A DNA stretch of 64,000 nucleotides, from positions 588,501 through 652,500 of the forward strand of contig JAWZYU010000127.1 of the NCBI GenBank assembly GCA_038380435.1, written 5' to 3'. This DNA is from Ryuthela nishihirai (lineage: Eukaryota; Arthropoda; Arachnida; Araneae; Heptathelidae). The position numbers were made by a program, and so were the translations under genes. Below, in pieces: positions 41,661 through 55,457 of the stretch. The notes beneath the pieces were generated by a model. That model did not search any database, was not told the origin of the DNA, and worked only from the letters and a program-made list of their open reading frames with translations. The first letter of the stretch is position 1; each line of letters begins with the position of its first letter.

Positions 41661-42114
41661 ATTTTGATATCCATTTTTTCATATGCACTGTATTTTTTTT
41701 AAAGGTTTATTTTTTTTACACTGTTTTCTCGGGAACCTATCAGAAACAGAATTGGGTGCATTGAATTAATTATTCCTATTGTTTATTAAGAAGGATTTAT
41801 TTTTTTTTAAAGTTGATTGCTTCGCGCGCTTGGCTACTGATCTAAGAGACCTGGGTTCGAATCTAGGGTAAGGAATTGATGTGTGTTGCTTTTCTGCTCA
41901 GGTGCTTACTTACGGTAGCAACAATGTAATCAGTTTAGGTTAATCAGTGACAAATTTGAATCTCAATCAAGTATATATTTTTTTTACACGTTTTTGATTT
42001 AACACAGATCAGAAAAGAAATTTAAATTCCCTATTTAAACGATTTATTTTGATGTAACACGGTTGACACGAAGCCTTTTTGAAAAACCCCATTTGAATTT
42101 AATTCTGAAAAAAT
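41661..42114 (+). mobile_element. SINE-A head and AT-rich spacer
   Basis: A SINE-A head at about 41,815-41,910 (CGCGCTTGGCTACTGATC, B box GGTTCGAATCT) stops at TTTTCTGCTCAGG. The remainder is AT-rich. The duplicate is at 54,621-55,080. Confidence 0.7.
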
Positions 42115-42483
42115 TGTTTTACCTCTGAGCGGCACTTTGTTGCACACCATGGGCTAAATGGCCACGTCACATGGACCCGGAAGAAGGCTGGGGTAGGGGA
42201 CCAACTGGAACAGCTATTGTAAGACAGATGGTAGCCTCCCGTCAAGGCCATCGAGCGAGTTCTTTAACATGCACAGGGTATGGCTGTCGCACACACGGGG
42301 CCACGGCTTAACGTCCCATCCGACGGACGGCGGCCTTTCCAAGCCCATCGGTGTCCGCTACTGACCGTGGGCAGGGCGGGGAATTTTGCGGAGAAAAATC
42401 TGAAAGCTGAACCAGCTGGGACTCGAACCTGGGAACTACAGTTTACGAGCCTGGCGCGCTACCGACTGGCCCACCCCGCCCCT
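42115..42483 (-). mobile_element. SINE-B at the tandem duplication junction
   Basis: Minus-strand SINE-B with head at 42,410-42,483. It joins the end of copy 1 to the start of copy 2 and is the likely crossover point. Confidence 0.88.
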
Positions 42484-43910
42484 GTCTCCACGGTGTCAGA
42501 TTGTTAATAAAACCAGTGAAGTTTGATAATTAAATTAATCAATCCCAGTTATTTAAGCTGAAACGTTATAGTGGAATTGTATGTAATTTCCGGCTTTGAT
42601 ATTAAATTGCATTCGCATATTTTAAATATTAACGTTTCTGAAATATTATAATATTACTATTAATCCTTCCTAAATGTAGTTCGATTCTTGTTTAGGTAAA
42701 ATTTACGTGGTCTATGAACTTTATTCTAAATATACGTAATAAAATATATTATGGAAAAGAAGAAATGAATTGAGAGTAAAATTTGACACTGAAGTGAAAG
42801 CGAATACATGGTTGCTATCGTAACTAAGGGCGCCACGTGTGAAGCTATCTAGGTGCACGTGCCATTGTAACATATTTGACCAATCGTAGAAGAGGAACAC
42901 GAAGAACCGTTGGGAAAGGCGGGAAGCAGGAAATATTTCATTAGAAACAAAATTAACGCCACCTAGAGGAATTTATTTCATTTAGCAATAATTGTATGTG
43001 TTTAAGTACATAAGTTATATTTATGCATTCATGTTTCAAAACTTTAATGAACACTATTTGAATATTACCACATATAGTATGCTGGAATATAAATTTAGGA
43101 CACCTTTTTGGGTGAGGGGAAATGTGAATTTTTTTTTTGTTACGGTTCAACTTATTTGGACTTCCGACCTGAAATTTCGCACTGCAAACTGGACCTTAAC
43201 CTGAAACTTTCTGTGAAAATTTCGAGCGTGTACATTGATTTCCCCGATGAGTTATGACTGCCAGAGACAGGTAGTAAATGCCACTCCGCAACTCGCTAAG
43301 TTATGACGCTGTATTCCGTATCATCTCATTGGGATAAAATTTACGAACAATAATAGGTTTTAAAACACAAAAAAATACGCTTGATAATTAAGAGACATTA
43401 GGAAAACTATTTTATTTTACTACTTCAACTGATGCAGTATTTAATTAGTAACGCAAGTTCGGATGTTTAATAGCAGCGATATCTGTTTATTTAGTCTGAA
43501 ACCCTAAAAGAAACAAGTTTAAAGGAAGGGAGAATGGAATAATCTACCTTTCATTGGGCACAGCGATAAATATGCTTCGGTTTCCATTTCTATTTAAGTA
43601 CGGAACTCATAAAGAATCCTCAGCGTTGAGATTTATCTCCGCAAAACTCCCCGCCCTTCCCACGGTCAGTACTGGACACCGATAGGCTTGGAATACATTA
43701 TTCACAATATAAAATTATCCATAACAGCAACATAATTTTAACGAATTTCTGTATTACAGACTACACAGGGATTAAGTGCTTAGCCGAGGAGTGATTTCAT
43801 ACCCTAAACATTTAACCTCTAATGATTATTTTATTTCCTAATCCAAAGAGGCTTAACGTGTTAGGGAAAAGAGTGAAAATATCTTCATAAATATAATAAA
43901 GGAATAAAAA
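42484..43910 (+). repeat. Repeat unit U, copy 2
   Basis: Nearly identical to 28,861-30,290. It keeps the SINE-B-like scrap intact near 43,645-43,680 where copy 1 is rearranged. Confidence 0.8.
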
Positions 43911-44580
43911 AACACCCCCTCAAGCAGCTGCTTGCAACAGCGATCTAACAGGAGCCTGTCAGTTTCCCCGCCATAGTCGAAGGTCTGTGAGGGTGGTGAC
44001 CCCTTTAATTACTTTAATACGCCATATATTAGATATGCGTTTGGTTGGGTTGTTTCATCTCTGAACGGTAGTTATTTGCACACAAGGGTCTAAATGGCGA
44101 CGTCATAAAGAACCAGAGGGATCAGTTTAGGTTGCGGGAAAGTGACCGAATGTTATGAGACAGATGAAAAAATAGGAGATTGGTTCCAGACGTGAAAAAA
44201 AACAACATACCCCCTCAAGAAGCTGCTTCCCACAGAGATCTGACAGGAAGCTGTCACTTTACATACCATAATAGAAAGTCTGTGAGGATGACAGGACCTC
44301 AGCACAAAAGCGACACGTACGTCCATGCCTTACCCGGGACTCGAACCCAGGTCCCTTAGACGTGAAAACCGAATACAAATGAGTTGTTTTCAAACAAGTG
44401 ATATCAAAATCTTGAAGTCTTTATTTCATTTTTATTAATTTTAAGACATTTTTAATTTTATAAACTTAGTAGTTTTCAAATTAAAACCAACCGGTTTGGT
44501 TTTAAAGAAAAGAAATATATAAAGAATTCTTCAATATTTTTTGGTTTTTTTTTATCTTTGTAGTTTTTTTTTTAACTCAG
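43911..44580 (-). mobile_element. SINE-A, SINE-B and CCGG-repeat cluster, copy 2
   Basis: The same order as 30,291-30,960, with SINE-A pieces at 43,915-44,000 and 44,211-44,365. Confidence 0.8.
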
Positions 44581-44584
44581 CTCG

Positions 44585-44935
44585 TAGTCTGTAGTTCCCA
44601 GGTTCGAGTCCTAGCTGGGTAAGCGTTGAGATTTATCTCCGCAAAATTCCCCGCCCTGCTCACGGTCAGTAGGGGAGTCCGGTGGTCTTGGAAAGGATGC
44701 CGTCCGTCGGATGGGGCGTTAAGCATTGGCCCCGTGTGTGTGAGAGCCATATCCTGTGCACGTTAAAGAACACGCTGGATGGCCTTGACGGAAGGCTACC
44801 ATCTGTCTCCCAACAGCTGTTCCAGTAAGTCCCCTCCGCCAACCTTCTCTGAGCCTTCGGGGCCCATGTGACCTGGCCATTTAGCCCATGGTGTGCAAAA
44901 AAGTGCCGCTCAGAAGTAAAACAACCCAACCTATT
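44585..44935 (+). mobile_element. SINE-B copy, head truncated, copy 2
   Basis: The duplicate of 30,965-31,318 with very few changes. Confidence 0.88.
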
Positions 44936-45372
44936 AGATTATCTAAATATTGTTTCAGGATGTTTCTGAAGGGTAAAATAATTCATTTATACTACAGAAA
45001 ATAAATGATCTAAATAAATGCACCAAATTCTGTTTTAAATTTTTAAACGGTAAATAGGTTCCGGAAAAAAACGTGTAAAAAAAAAATTCTAAAACAAAAC
45101 ACAGTGCATATGAAAAAATAGAAGATTGGTTCCAGACGTGAAAAAAAAAACATACCCCCTCAAGCAGTTGCTTGCCACAGAGATCTGATAGGAACTTGTC
45201 AGTTTATATGCAAGTGTTAGTTTAATTATCTTTATAACTTTAAACACATGAGAGACCAAGACTAACGTATATTGCAGATAAAAATGAGGGGAATTCCCAG
45301 AACTCAAAGTTACCATTTTTTCTGAATGGTTTCGTAGTTTTTCGATCAAATGGAAAATAAAATGCATTAAAA
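44936..45372. repeat. Spacer with SINE-A 3' fragment, copy 2
   Basis: The duplicate of 31,319-31,755, with a SINE-A fragment at 45,155-45,210. No gene. Confidence 0.6.
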
Positions 45373-46115
45373 TGTTGAGTTGTTTTACCTCTGAGAGGCT
45401 CTTTCTTACACACCATGGGCTAAATGGCCATGCCACATGGACCCCGAAGGCTCAGAGAAGGTTGGGGGATGGGACCCACTTGAATAGCTGTTGTGAGACA
45501 GATGGTAGTCTCCCGTCAAGGCCATCCAGTGTGTTCTTTAAAGTACACAGGGTATGGTACTTTTTTGAAAACCATGGGCTAAATGGCCATGCCACATGGA
45601 TCCCGAAGGCTCAGAGAAGGTTGGTGGAGGGTCCTCACTGGAACAGCTGTTGGGAGACAGATGGTAGCCTCCCGTCAAGGACATCCAGCGTGTTCTTTAA
45701 CGTAAACAGGGTATGGTACATTTTTGCAAACCATGGGCTAAATGGCCAGGTCACATGGACCCCGAAGGCTCAGAGAAAGTTGGGGGAGGCTAAACAGCTG
45801 TTGTGAGACAGATGATAGCCTCCCGTCAAGGCCACCCAGCGTGTTCTTTAACGTAAACAGGGTATGGTACTTTTTTTGCAAACCATGGGTTAAATGGCCA
45901 TGCCATATGGACCCCGAAGGCTCAGAGAAGGTTGGGGGAGGGTCCTCACTGGAACAGCTGTTGGGAGACAGATCATAGGCTCCCGGCAAAGCCATGCAAC
46001 GTGTTCTTTAACGTGCACAGTGTATGGCTTTTCCGCACACGGGGACACGGCCTAAGATCCCATCCGACGGATGGTGACACGGCCTAAGATCCATCCGACG
46101 GCCTTTCCAAGTTTA
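45373..46115 (-). repeat. Four-unit SINE-B 3' module array, copy 2
   Basis: The duplicate of 31,756-32,500 with the same unit number. The array therefore formed before the 13-kb duplication. Confidence 0.88.
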
Positions 46116-46830
46116 TCGATTAGTAGAACTAATGGTTGGGCGAGGAAAAAAATTCTTTGCTTAATTTTTGATTTCTTCATTTTCGTATTTGTCGTTACAG
46201 TAGGCGTAGAAATATATCTATATCGTAAATGATCAAACGGCAGTTTTTTTTTATGTACAGGTTTTCACATCTATTTGACCCATTACCGCCTGTCTGGATA
46301 GCCTTCTACAAAAAGAGCGAAAATAGATATGCCTAAACAAGCAATTCCATTCATTGGTTTAAGATAACTTAAAGTTAATTTATTTTAATAACATTCAAAA
46401 TAATTTACTTATTAAGATTTTATTTAAATGTTCCGGAATATTTTAAAAATATTTCAAATAACTAGCAGTTAATATTTTAGGATTAGAAATTCTTTTTGAT
46501 TTACACACTTTGTTTCTGAAATATATTGTAAAAATTAAAGTGGGAACATTGGACATTCTCATTCTACTGGGTGACGTCACTTCCGTGTTTTCGCGATATC
46601 GTTTGTAATCCTTATTTAACCGCTGTATTCTTCTAGTAATTTAACTTTTAATTTATATTCACACGTTATAGTTTTTATTCTGAGGAAGTCATACAATCTG
46701 TAGCTGAATTTCTTATCACTGTGGTAAATAATAATTATTGATGACACATTTGAAATTTCGGTACGAGAATAGATAGTTTCGTCGCTGCAGTGTAAAATTT
46801 TACCTTTAGGCCTTTGTAATTACTTTAGGA
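46116..46830. repeat. Left arm of inverted repeat, copy 2
   Basis: The duplicate of 32,510-33,200, including the GTGACGTCACTTCCG block. No gene. Confidence 0.6.
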
Positions 46831-46834
46831 GTTA

Positions 46835-47690
46835 TTTGTTTCGCAGAGTTGCCTGGTATAGCTCTGTGCTGTCCAACTGCTTCTTCGGCTCTGTCATCCA
46901 AAGATTATTATCAGGAGCTAACTGATCCTTTACACGTTTATTAAGCTCTCTATAATGTTTTCTATTAGAATTAATATTGATTCAGGACATTCCTGTAGTT
47001 CTTTCTTTCTAAAATAAACTCAAGTGCCTTGTCACTCGGATAATTATGCGTCCTCTGTTTCATTTTACGTAACAGAGTACTGTTAGTTTCCACAAAAGTC
47101 TATTTTAGGTGGTCACATTTTTCCTGAACTTAAGTAGCAAGCAAACCACGACTGTCATAATGAGTAAGTAACCTATCATGATAAGATGTACTCTAATTAG
47201 GTCTTTCACAGCTTCATAATTAAAGGTAAATTTTTTAACCTTAACACAACACTTCTTAAGTTTCAAACGCAGAACGCTTTTAACAAGATAATGGTCAGAT
47301 CCAATTTCAGCTTCCGAATATGACCTGTTCTTTGTAACAGTAGTAGTCCATTTGCTGTTAATTAATATATAATCTACAAAGTTCTTATGCAGCCTATGAG
47401 ATGAAACCCACGTGTACTTATGTATGTCGCGGTGTTTGTAATAAGTGTTAGTTATTGTAAAACCATTGAAGTTAACATTGACATTGACGTCACGAAGAAC
47501 AAGGGTAACATCTCATTTCTTCACAGAATTCGAAATACCTTGAAGTTGTCTGTAAAACCTATTTTCTCATCGTCATTCAAAGTGGTGGCATAACAGTAGA
47601 TAAGTTTGAAGTCCTTAACCCTTGTCCGTAATTTTGCTGTAAACAACCTTTCATTAATATCCTAGAAGAGCATCACTAGCGTGTCACGCC
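46835..47690 (-). pseudogene. Decayed LINE endonuclease fragment (copy D')
   Basis: The duplicate of 33,200-34,080. No long frame remains. Confidence 0.75.
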
Positions 47691-49500
47691 TTGGTGATGT
47701 TTATTCTCTTTCTTCACCGAAAATTTAAGAATCCGAAAAACTTTTGAAAGAGGTACTAGGTTAAAAGGAATGCATCTTATTTCTCGTCTATAATTTTTAG
47801 TAAATTTGGTATACAAGATATCGAAAAATATAAGTGCGGAAGAGGAAACAAACCCCTCTGTTGGGAATACGAAACAATGTAAATGTCACTTCCTCCGGAT
47901 TGTGTAAACAATGCATTCTGAAACGTCACTCTCCGATGTCATTCGCCTCTTATTGAATTCGTCCAACGTTTTTGTCGCTGTTCCATTAGTCGCGTTAGCT
48001 ATTAAAATATGGCGAACAAGTCATCCTATTTTGAGGGTTTGTAGTTATCAGAGCTTTGCCTATCGCGAACAGATTCGAGTATAATAAGGAGGCATAGACA
48101 AGGTCTTTGCGGTTGATAAATAACGTCAGCCTGTCCTTCCGTAACTTAGAACTCTGGTGGTCGAAAAGTTTCAGCTAAAGCCAGTTAAATAATATTCGTG
48201 AAGTGTTTGTGGTTCTTTTATATTTTCCTTCAGGTAAGTAATTTTGTAGTGAATAATTAGTTAAGAGTATAGGTAATCCAATTCTACAGTTTTTAGCCTA
48301 AGAGCTATGAAATTTCGGACGGTTTCGAACCAACAAATAGTACGCAGCACATTATTCTGATTATGGGACATAAAATTGATAGCTAACCGCTATTTGACGG
48401 TGTCGACCACTTTATTTTGGCTCGTCATACGGACATTATTCATTTCCTATGCTTTTGACGTACCCTACGGAACGTCAACAGAATTTCCTTGTTATGCCAG
48501 TGAGAAACGTTACTTGGAAGCTCTAAAATATGCATTTAATGGAAAAATGTCACTGATGATAAATTAAAGATCATAATCAAATATTTTTTTTTAAATATAG
48601 GTTTTAAAAAATATTGTTTTAGTTATATAAAAATATTGTTTAGTCTTCAGTGGTATGCCAGTGAGAAACTGGAATTATTATTTCAGCAGGTAAATTAGAA
48701 TTAGAAATCCTATCGCGAAAACAAGGACATGACGTCATCTATCGTATGTCCAAGTGTTGCCACCATAATTTCTATAAGATCTTTCAAAACCAAAGTATGT
48801 ATAAATCGAAAAGAATTTCTAATCCTAAAATATTAACTGGTAGTTATTTCCTTTTTTTAATTTTGGTAAATATTTTTATAGTATTCTGAAATATTTAAAT
48901 AAAATCTTAATAAGTAAATTATTTTCAATGTTATTAAAAATAAATTAACTTTAAGTTATCTTAAACCAATGAATGGAATTGCTTGTTCAGGCAAAGTTTT
49001 GTTAGTTATATATTTATCGCCACGTTGACATTTCTTGGGCTCGTTACGTCACCCTATCAGCTGGATATATCTGTTGCGAATATTAGACGTTGGTTTCAAA
49101 CTTCGTCCACGATAATGGGGAAATACATCTGAAAGCATGTACATAAAAATACTGCCGTTTGATCATTTACGATATAGAACTATTTATACGCATACTGTAA
49201 CGACGAATGGCGAAATGAAAAATTAAGCAAAGATATTTTTTTTTCCTCGGACAACCATTAGTCCTACTGACCGAGCCGAAATGAAAGGGGTGGTTTGTGG
49301 TCGACAGCGACAAATAGCGTTTAACTATAAAATTTATAACTCATAATCAGATTAATCTGCTGTACAGTAGCTCTCGGTTGAAATTTCATAACTCTCGTGC
49401 TAAAAAGTGTAAAATTACATTACCTCTAACTGTAAATTAATTATTCACTACAAAGTTACTTACCTGAAAGAATTTATAAACGAACCACCAACACTTTATG
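47691..49500. repeat. Inverted-repeat interior and right arm, copy 2
   Basis: The duplicate of 34,081-36,180. It lacks about 290 bp present at 35,392-35,683 (junction near 48,993). The frame at 48,376-48,567 spans the satellite-like monomer and matches no family. Confidence 0.55.
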
Positions 49501-49702
49501 AATATTATTAAACTTGATTCACCTGATATTTTTTCGAACAGCAGAATGGTGGTTTAGAGAAGGGCATAGGGAATACAGTCCGTGTGTATTTTTTAATCGC
49601 ATAGACCTTGCCAATGATTGCTTATTACACTGTAATGTGTTCCCGGGTACGCAAAGGTCCGAAAATCTCAAAAAAAAAAATAAAATAAAAACTCAAATTA
49701 TA

Positions 49703-52142
49703 TCAATTATTATTCGCCAATCTATAATTATTCGTACGGGCAACATGGCGAAACCAAGGGAGTCTCTCTCTACAAAATATGCTGCTTAAAGGAGGTTGCA
49801 AACTCCTTTGCCTAACCTGATCATTAGTTACAAAGTTGAAGCACCTAATGCCCAAGATACTGCGTATGCATCTGTAATGAAAAGCATCTAGTTTCCTCTT
49901 ATCTTGTTTACAACCCGGCAGCAATCGCTATTCGTGTGTTAATCTCATGCCGCACATCACCATTATCTGTTACATAGCTCCGAAGATAATTAAACTGTGA
50001 TACCTGCTCAAGACTACAACCATTCAGATTAACTGAATCACAGCCTGCCTGACCAATTTTCATCACTTTAGTTTTCTCTCTGTTTATAACCAAACTTACT
50101 CTACTTCCAGTCTCATCAACAGCTCGAATGAAAGAGTTCATCTCATCAACATCTTTTGCCAAAAGGGCTAAATCATCAGCCTAATCTATATCAGAAATTT
50201 TCGTATCTCCAGTCCATTAAAGGTCAAAATCTTTCCCTTGAAGTGAATTTCGCATAACATAATCAATAACCAATCTAAAGATAAAAGGCGACAAAATGCA
50301 CTCTTGTCGAACAGCAGAAGTAATGCTAAAGCAATTGCTACAAGCCTTACAAGCTTTCACACACGACTCAGTGTTATTATAGAGAGTTTTCAGTATGTTA
50401 ACTAACTTGTCAGGTATACCATATGATCTCACAATCAAGTACAAATCATGACGATCAACAGAGTCGAAAGCCTTTTTGAAATCAACAGAGCTACCAACCA
50501 AAGGTTTCGGAAACTCTAAACATTTCTGAAGAATCTGCGTAAGTGAAAATATCTGATCCACACATCCCTTACCTCTTTCTGAATGCACATTGCTCATAAC
50601 GCAATTGCCTGTCAACCAGATTCTTAATTCTATTAAGCACAATCATGGAAAGAACTTTACCTGGAACAGAGAGTAGGCTGATACCCCTATAGTTATCACA
50701 AGAACTGCAATTACGTTTCTTGAAAATTGGGATAACAATAGCTCTGGTAAAATTCTTAGGAACGATGCCTTTATCATAAAAGATATTCAGAATTTCAGTC
50801 ATCCAAGTGGTAACCGAAACATTCCCAGTTCTGAGCATTTCTGTAGTAATTTTGTCTACCCCTGGGGATTTATGAGGTTTAAGTTTAGAAACATCCAAAA
50901 TAAATTCAAATTGTCTTATAGGGCCAACATTAAAGGCATCAATGCATGTATCATCATTCGAAAAAATGATGAAGAACTAACCGCATTGTTTAGAACATCA
51001 CTGAAATGCTCAGCCCATCTAGCCATGAGAGAATCCTCACCTTCTATAACCTTAGCTTGTTTATCCTTCAATCCCTGTATACCTGTCCGTTTTTTACCAC
51101 ACAAAACATTAACTATCTGGTACAGCTCTCTGGTGTTGTGCTGTCTAACTGCTTCCTCGGCTTGTCAGCGAAACCATCATGCCAAAGATTCTTATCAGCA
51201 GCTAACTGATCTTTTACACGTTTATTAAGTTCTCTGTAATGCTTTCTATTAGGACTAGTAGGGTATTGATCAAGGACATTCCTGAAGTTCTTTCTTTCGA
51301 AAATAAGCTCAAGTGCCTTATCACTCAAATAATTCTGCCTCCATTGTTCCTTTTTTCCTAAAAGAGTACTGTTAGTGTCCAAAAAAGTCTGTTGAAAGTG
51401 GTCCCATTCATCCTCAACTTCAGTAGTAAGCATACCATGACTGTCATAATGACTAAGTAACCTATCATGGTAAGCTTTGGCTATAACTGGGTCTTTCAGA
51501 GCTTTAGTATTAAAAGTAAATTTTTTAACCCTAGCACAACATTTTTTAAGTTTAAGTTGCAAGACACTTTTAAGAAGGTAATGGTCAGATCCAATTTTAG
51601 CTCCCCTATATGACCTGGTATTCCTAACAGAACTAGCCCATTTGCTGTTAATTAATATATAATCAATCATATTCTTATGCAGCCCATCGGATGAAACCCA
51701 TGTGTACTTATGTATGTCGTGGTGTTTGTAATAAGTGTTAGTTATTCTGAATCCATTGAGTTTACTTACCTGTAGGAGACGTTGCCCATTGCCATTGCAG
51801 CTACCGATGCCAAAAGGGCCAATTACCCCTCCCGAAAGGTCAGAGTTAGTACCAACTTTGACATTCCTAAGTCTCCCTAGTCCCTCTTTGACAAGAGAAA
51901 TTTAAAGTTTTCTTTTTATGAATCTGACCTTTATCTGTCCATTTGCTCTCTTGCAAGCCGAGAATATCTAAATTACAATGGTGGAATTCTTGTGTGAGAA
52001 CATTAAGAGAGTAAGCTCTGTGCAGAGTCCTCACATTCCAACTACCTATGGAGAGAAAATGGTTAGTGGGATGTTTAAAGAAACTATGTTTATTGAGAGA
52101 GGGAATGCCGACAATATCAAACAGCCCCCTAATCGCAGACAT
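49703..52142 (-). pseudogene. RTE-like LINE (copy B), broken
   Basis: The duplicate of copy A with its own lesions. A clean 119-bp deletion (equal to 36,587-36,705) lies at 49,912-49,916. About 262 bp of the endonuclease (equal to about 38,634-38,895) are replaced by about 42 bp of unrelated filler at 51,866-51,907. Its linker frame (51,670-51,113, with DYILIN, GSDHYLL and a 120-residue basic stretch) is less damaged than in copy A. It shares the TAG at the YADD tyrosine (50,181-50,183) and the RT frame break near 50,590. Confidence 0.88.
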
Positions 52143-53900
52143 GGGGCAAATACCCTTTCCCCCACCACTAAAGGCTCAAGTCATGTACACTGGAAGACTT
52201 CCTCCAATGTAGAATTTGACGATGCCAATAGAAGCAAAGAGTTCAGGTGGCTGCGATGACCTCTGCTCAGGATTATCCACCAGCTGATAAACATATCCTG
52301 TGGATCTATTCACTTGGGGCTGTCAACCCACAAACAAAAAGAAAACACAGCGGAAGATTTTCCCTTCACAGAAGCCCACCAGTGCAGCAAAATCAGGATC
52401 CATAATCAAGCTCAGAGCCATATATCTGTCCAGTCCAGTAGGTTTATATGGTCAGCACCAGGACCCTGTGTGGTTGACCACTCCTCAGCAGGGTAGAAAA
52501 AAAAGAAAAGTAGCCATAGTTGTCGAGATCAGTAGGCCACAGTAATCTGGCAGCCCTCCTCTTCTGTTAACTTCCACAACAGAGTATCTCTTTTGAAAGG
52601 TCCCTCACATTTCCACCCCGCTAACAACACATTGAAATTCTTCTCAATTTACATAAATATCACAACACTTTCAACATAACGAAAACTTTAAAACATATTA
52701 CTATCGACTAAATTAAAACCGTTTTCTCGAATTCTTTAGAATACACCACTGTACAGTATTCATCAGACAAAATCATATTAACTGCAACATTGCCACCAAA
52801 TACACCTGAACAGTAGAAATATCAAATACCCTATATATATATACACACACAACATACCGAGAGGAAAAACTAGGGAAAGAAAGTACAGCATCATACTTAA
52901 AAAAAAAAGAAACCAATCCTGCTATTCTTAAAGAGATATTCTCCAAACCTGAATTAGAAATTTAGAAAACACAGCTCAAAGCAAAACTCTATAAATTACA
53001 CAGATTGAATTATTTTTAAACCTCTTAACAGCAAAGGAAATTAAAAAAAGAATGAACAGTAAACTATATTCAAGTGAGCTACGTAACTCATAACTTATGA
53101 TCATTGCCGCTTCCTTTCTGCTAAACTGTCACTTTACATTATCAGATTTAAACATTATTCGAACATGGAAATTTTTTCTCACCAAATATCTACACTTGAT
53201 AAATAATTTCACCGTGTAATACAGAAAATAATTCACATCAGATCTACATATTATGAAATTCAAATCTTGTAAATAATCTCTCTCATATCAACTTCGTCTT
53301 ACACCTAAAATATGTTCATATTTGCAATAATAACTACACATAAGTTGCTACTTTGACGAAATAATATCATGCACTTCCGGTTATTGAATAAGCTTTATGC
53401 GATATAATTGTTGGAAATTTTAGTATTTCCGGCTACGCGTAGAAGATTAAGCAGAGGTTTTGTTTCCGAATATAAAAAATAGACCTGGTATTTTAAGACG
53501 TATACCTGATTTGAAAACCATATATTGCGATAACAGACGTTATATAGCGAATGGTTAGTCACAGTGAGGTAATTATGAGTTTATAATTCAAATAGGAAAG
53601 GGGGATATGTTTTCAACAGGATTCTGAATAGAAAGTAGTTGATTATGAATTAATAGAAAGTCTGAAGATTAGATATAACACTACGACTTTTAAATTTTTT
53701 TTATATTTAGATTATTCATTGTGAATTATCATTGATTATTCATTGTCAATAATTTATTTTGAAATTTTGTGAGGTTTCGTAATTAGTAGGGTAAATCCGG
53801 TCTTGGGATATTAATTCAACGTTACATCATACTGGGCGATCCTTCTCGAGGTTTTCCGAAATGGAATTAAAATTCGAGTTTTGAATATCGAAAAAACCTG
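52143..53900. repeat. LINE 5' region and AT-rich flank, copy 2
   Basis: The duplicate of 39,131-40,890. The short frames in 52,300-52,545 are not recognised. There is a TA/CA run at about 52,832-52,850. No gene. Confidence 0.5.
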
Positions 53901-53904
53901 ACAT

Positions 53905-55082
53905 TTGGGTTGTTTCACCTCTGAGCGGCACTGTTTTGTACACCATCGGTTAAATAGTTAGGTCACATGGACGTAGAAGACTCAGATACCGTTCGATGCA
54001 AATCCATTCCTAATTTTGTATCTTATTACATTACGACGTGCACCTAACTGTGAATTTTCATTTCTGCGCCAAAAGAATAATATGAATCTTGAGATTGCTC
54101 GCATATATCAAATTTTTTACCGAAAACGACTTTTCAAAAACCGGAATTTCGAAAGCTTTAACTGTTCGTAAAAGTATAAATGGTTGCTGCCTACGTAAAG
54201 CCCTTCCACATCACTAAAATCTCACCCAAAATATATAGAGGAAAAGAATGGTTAGTTCCTCCGTGTATCGTACGAGGGTGAGAAAAAAAACATCCAGTGG
54301 AACAACTCAAAAAAGCTTGCAATGAGAAACTCAAAGTATGCAACTTCCAACTTGTACTACGGCTTCACAATGTTTCATTTATACTTCTCCGAAACTTTAT
54401 ATAACCATTTTTCTTCTCTGTAGAAAAATAAAAATGCATCTTACGTACCTGAGTTGATCGAAGCATAACATAAAAGTATACCTAAAATAGCAACATTATT
54501 ACGATTAAGAATACCAAACCTGCTGGCAACACAACGAAAGAGTACTGGTGACGTCATCTCGGTGTTTTTCCTACTTTATTATTAACCCGTATTCACAGGC
54601 AGGCAGCACTAATTTTAGCAGATTTAAAAATTTTCATATCCATTTTTTCATATGCACCGTATTGTTTTTTAAAGGTTTATTTTTTTACACGGTTTTCTCG
54701 GGAACCTATCAGGAACAGAATTGGGTGCATTGAATTAATTATTCCTATTGTTTATTAAGAAGGATTTATTTTTTTTTTAAGTTGATTGCTTAGCGCGCTT
54801 GGCTACTGATGTAAGAGACCTGGGTTCGAACCTAGGGTAAGGAATTAATGTGTTGCTTTTCTGCTCAGGTGCTTACTTACGATAGCAAGAATGCAATGAG
54901 TTTAGGTTAATCAGTGACAAATTTGAATCTCAATCAAGTATATATTTTTTTACACGTTTTTGATTTAACACAGATCAGAAAAGAAATTTAATTTCGCTAT
55001 TTACACGATTTATTTTGATGTAACACGGTTGACACGACGCCTTTTTAAAAAACCCCATTTGAATTTAATTCTGAAAAAATTG
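53905..55082 (+). mobile_element. SINE-B scrap, partial TGACGTCA element and SINE-A head, copy 2
   Basis: The duplicate of 40,895-42,114: palindrome at 54,549-54,556 and SINE-A head at 54,780-54,860. A deletion removes part of the interior near 54,510. Confidence 0.65.
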
Positions 55083-55457
55083 TTTTACTTCTGAGCGGCA
55101 CTTTTTTGCACACCATGGGCTAAATGGCCAGGTCACATGGACCCCGAGGCTCAGAGGAGGTTGGGGGAGGGGACCCACTGGAACAGCTGTTGGGAGACAG
55201 ATGGTAGCCTCCCGTCAAGGCCATCCAGCGTGTTCTTTAACGTGCACAGGGTATGGCTCTCCCGCACACGGGACCACGGCTTAACGTCCCATCCGACGGA
55301 CGGCGGCCTTTCGAAGCACATCGGTGTCCCCTATTGACCGTGGGCAGGGCGGGGAGTTATGCGGAGATAAATCTCAACGCTGACCCAGCTGGGACTCGAA
55401 CCTGGGAACTACAGATTACGAGCCTGGCGCGCTACCGACTGAGCCATCCCCGTCCCA
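55083..55457 (-). mobile_element. SINE-B full-length copy
   Basis: Minus-strand SINE-B ending with its head at 55,385-55,457 (GAGCCATCCCCGTCCCA on plus). The 5S-derived sequence starts immediately after it. Confidence 0.9.

Larger units (their letters stand above)
28500..42115. repeat. Tandem duplication, copy 1 (about 13.6 kb)
   Basis: Collinear with 42,116-55,085. The offset falls from 13,624 at the start of unit U to about 12,965 near 41,820 because copy 2 has several deletions. Both copies begin and end at a SINE-B, so unequal exchange between SINE-B copies is a plausible origin. Confidence 0.85.
42116..55085. repeat. Tandem duplication, copy 2 (about 13.0 kb)
   Basis: Collinear with 28,500-42,115, and shorter because of deletions at the sites corresponding to 35,392-35,683, 36,587-36,705 and about 38,634-38,895. 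Identity looks very high in unit U and the SINE array. Confidence 0.85.
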
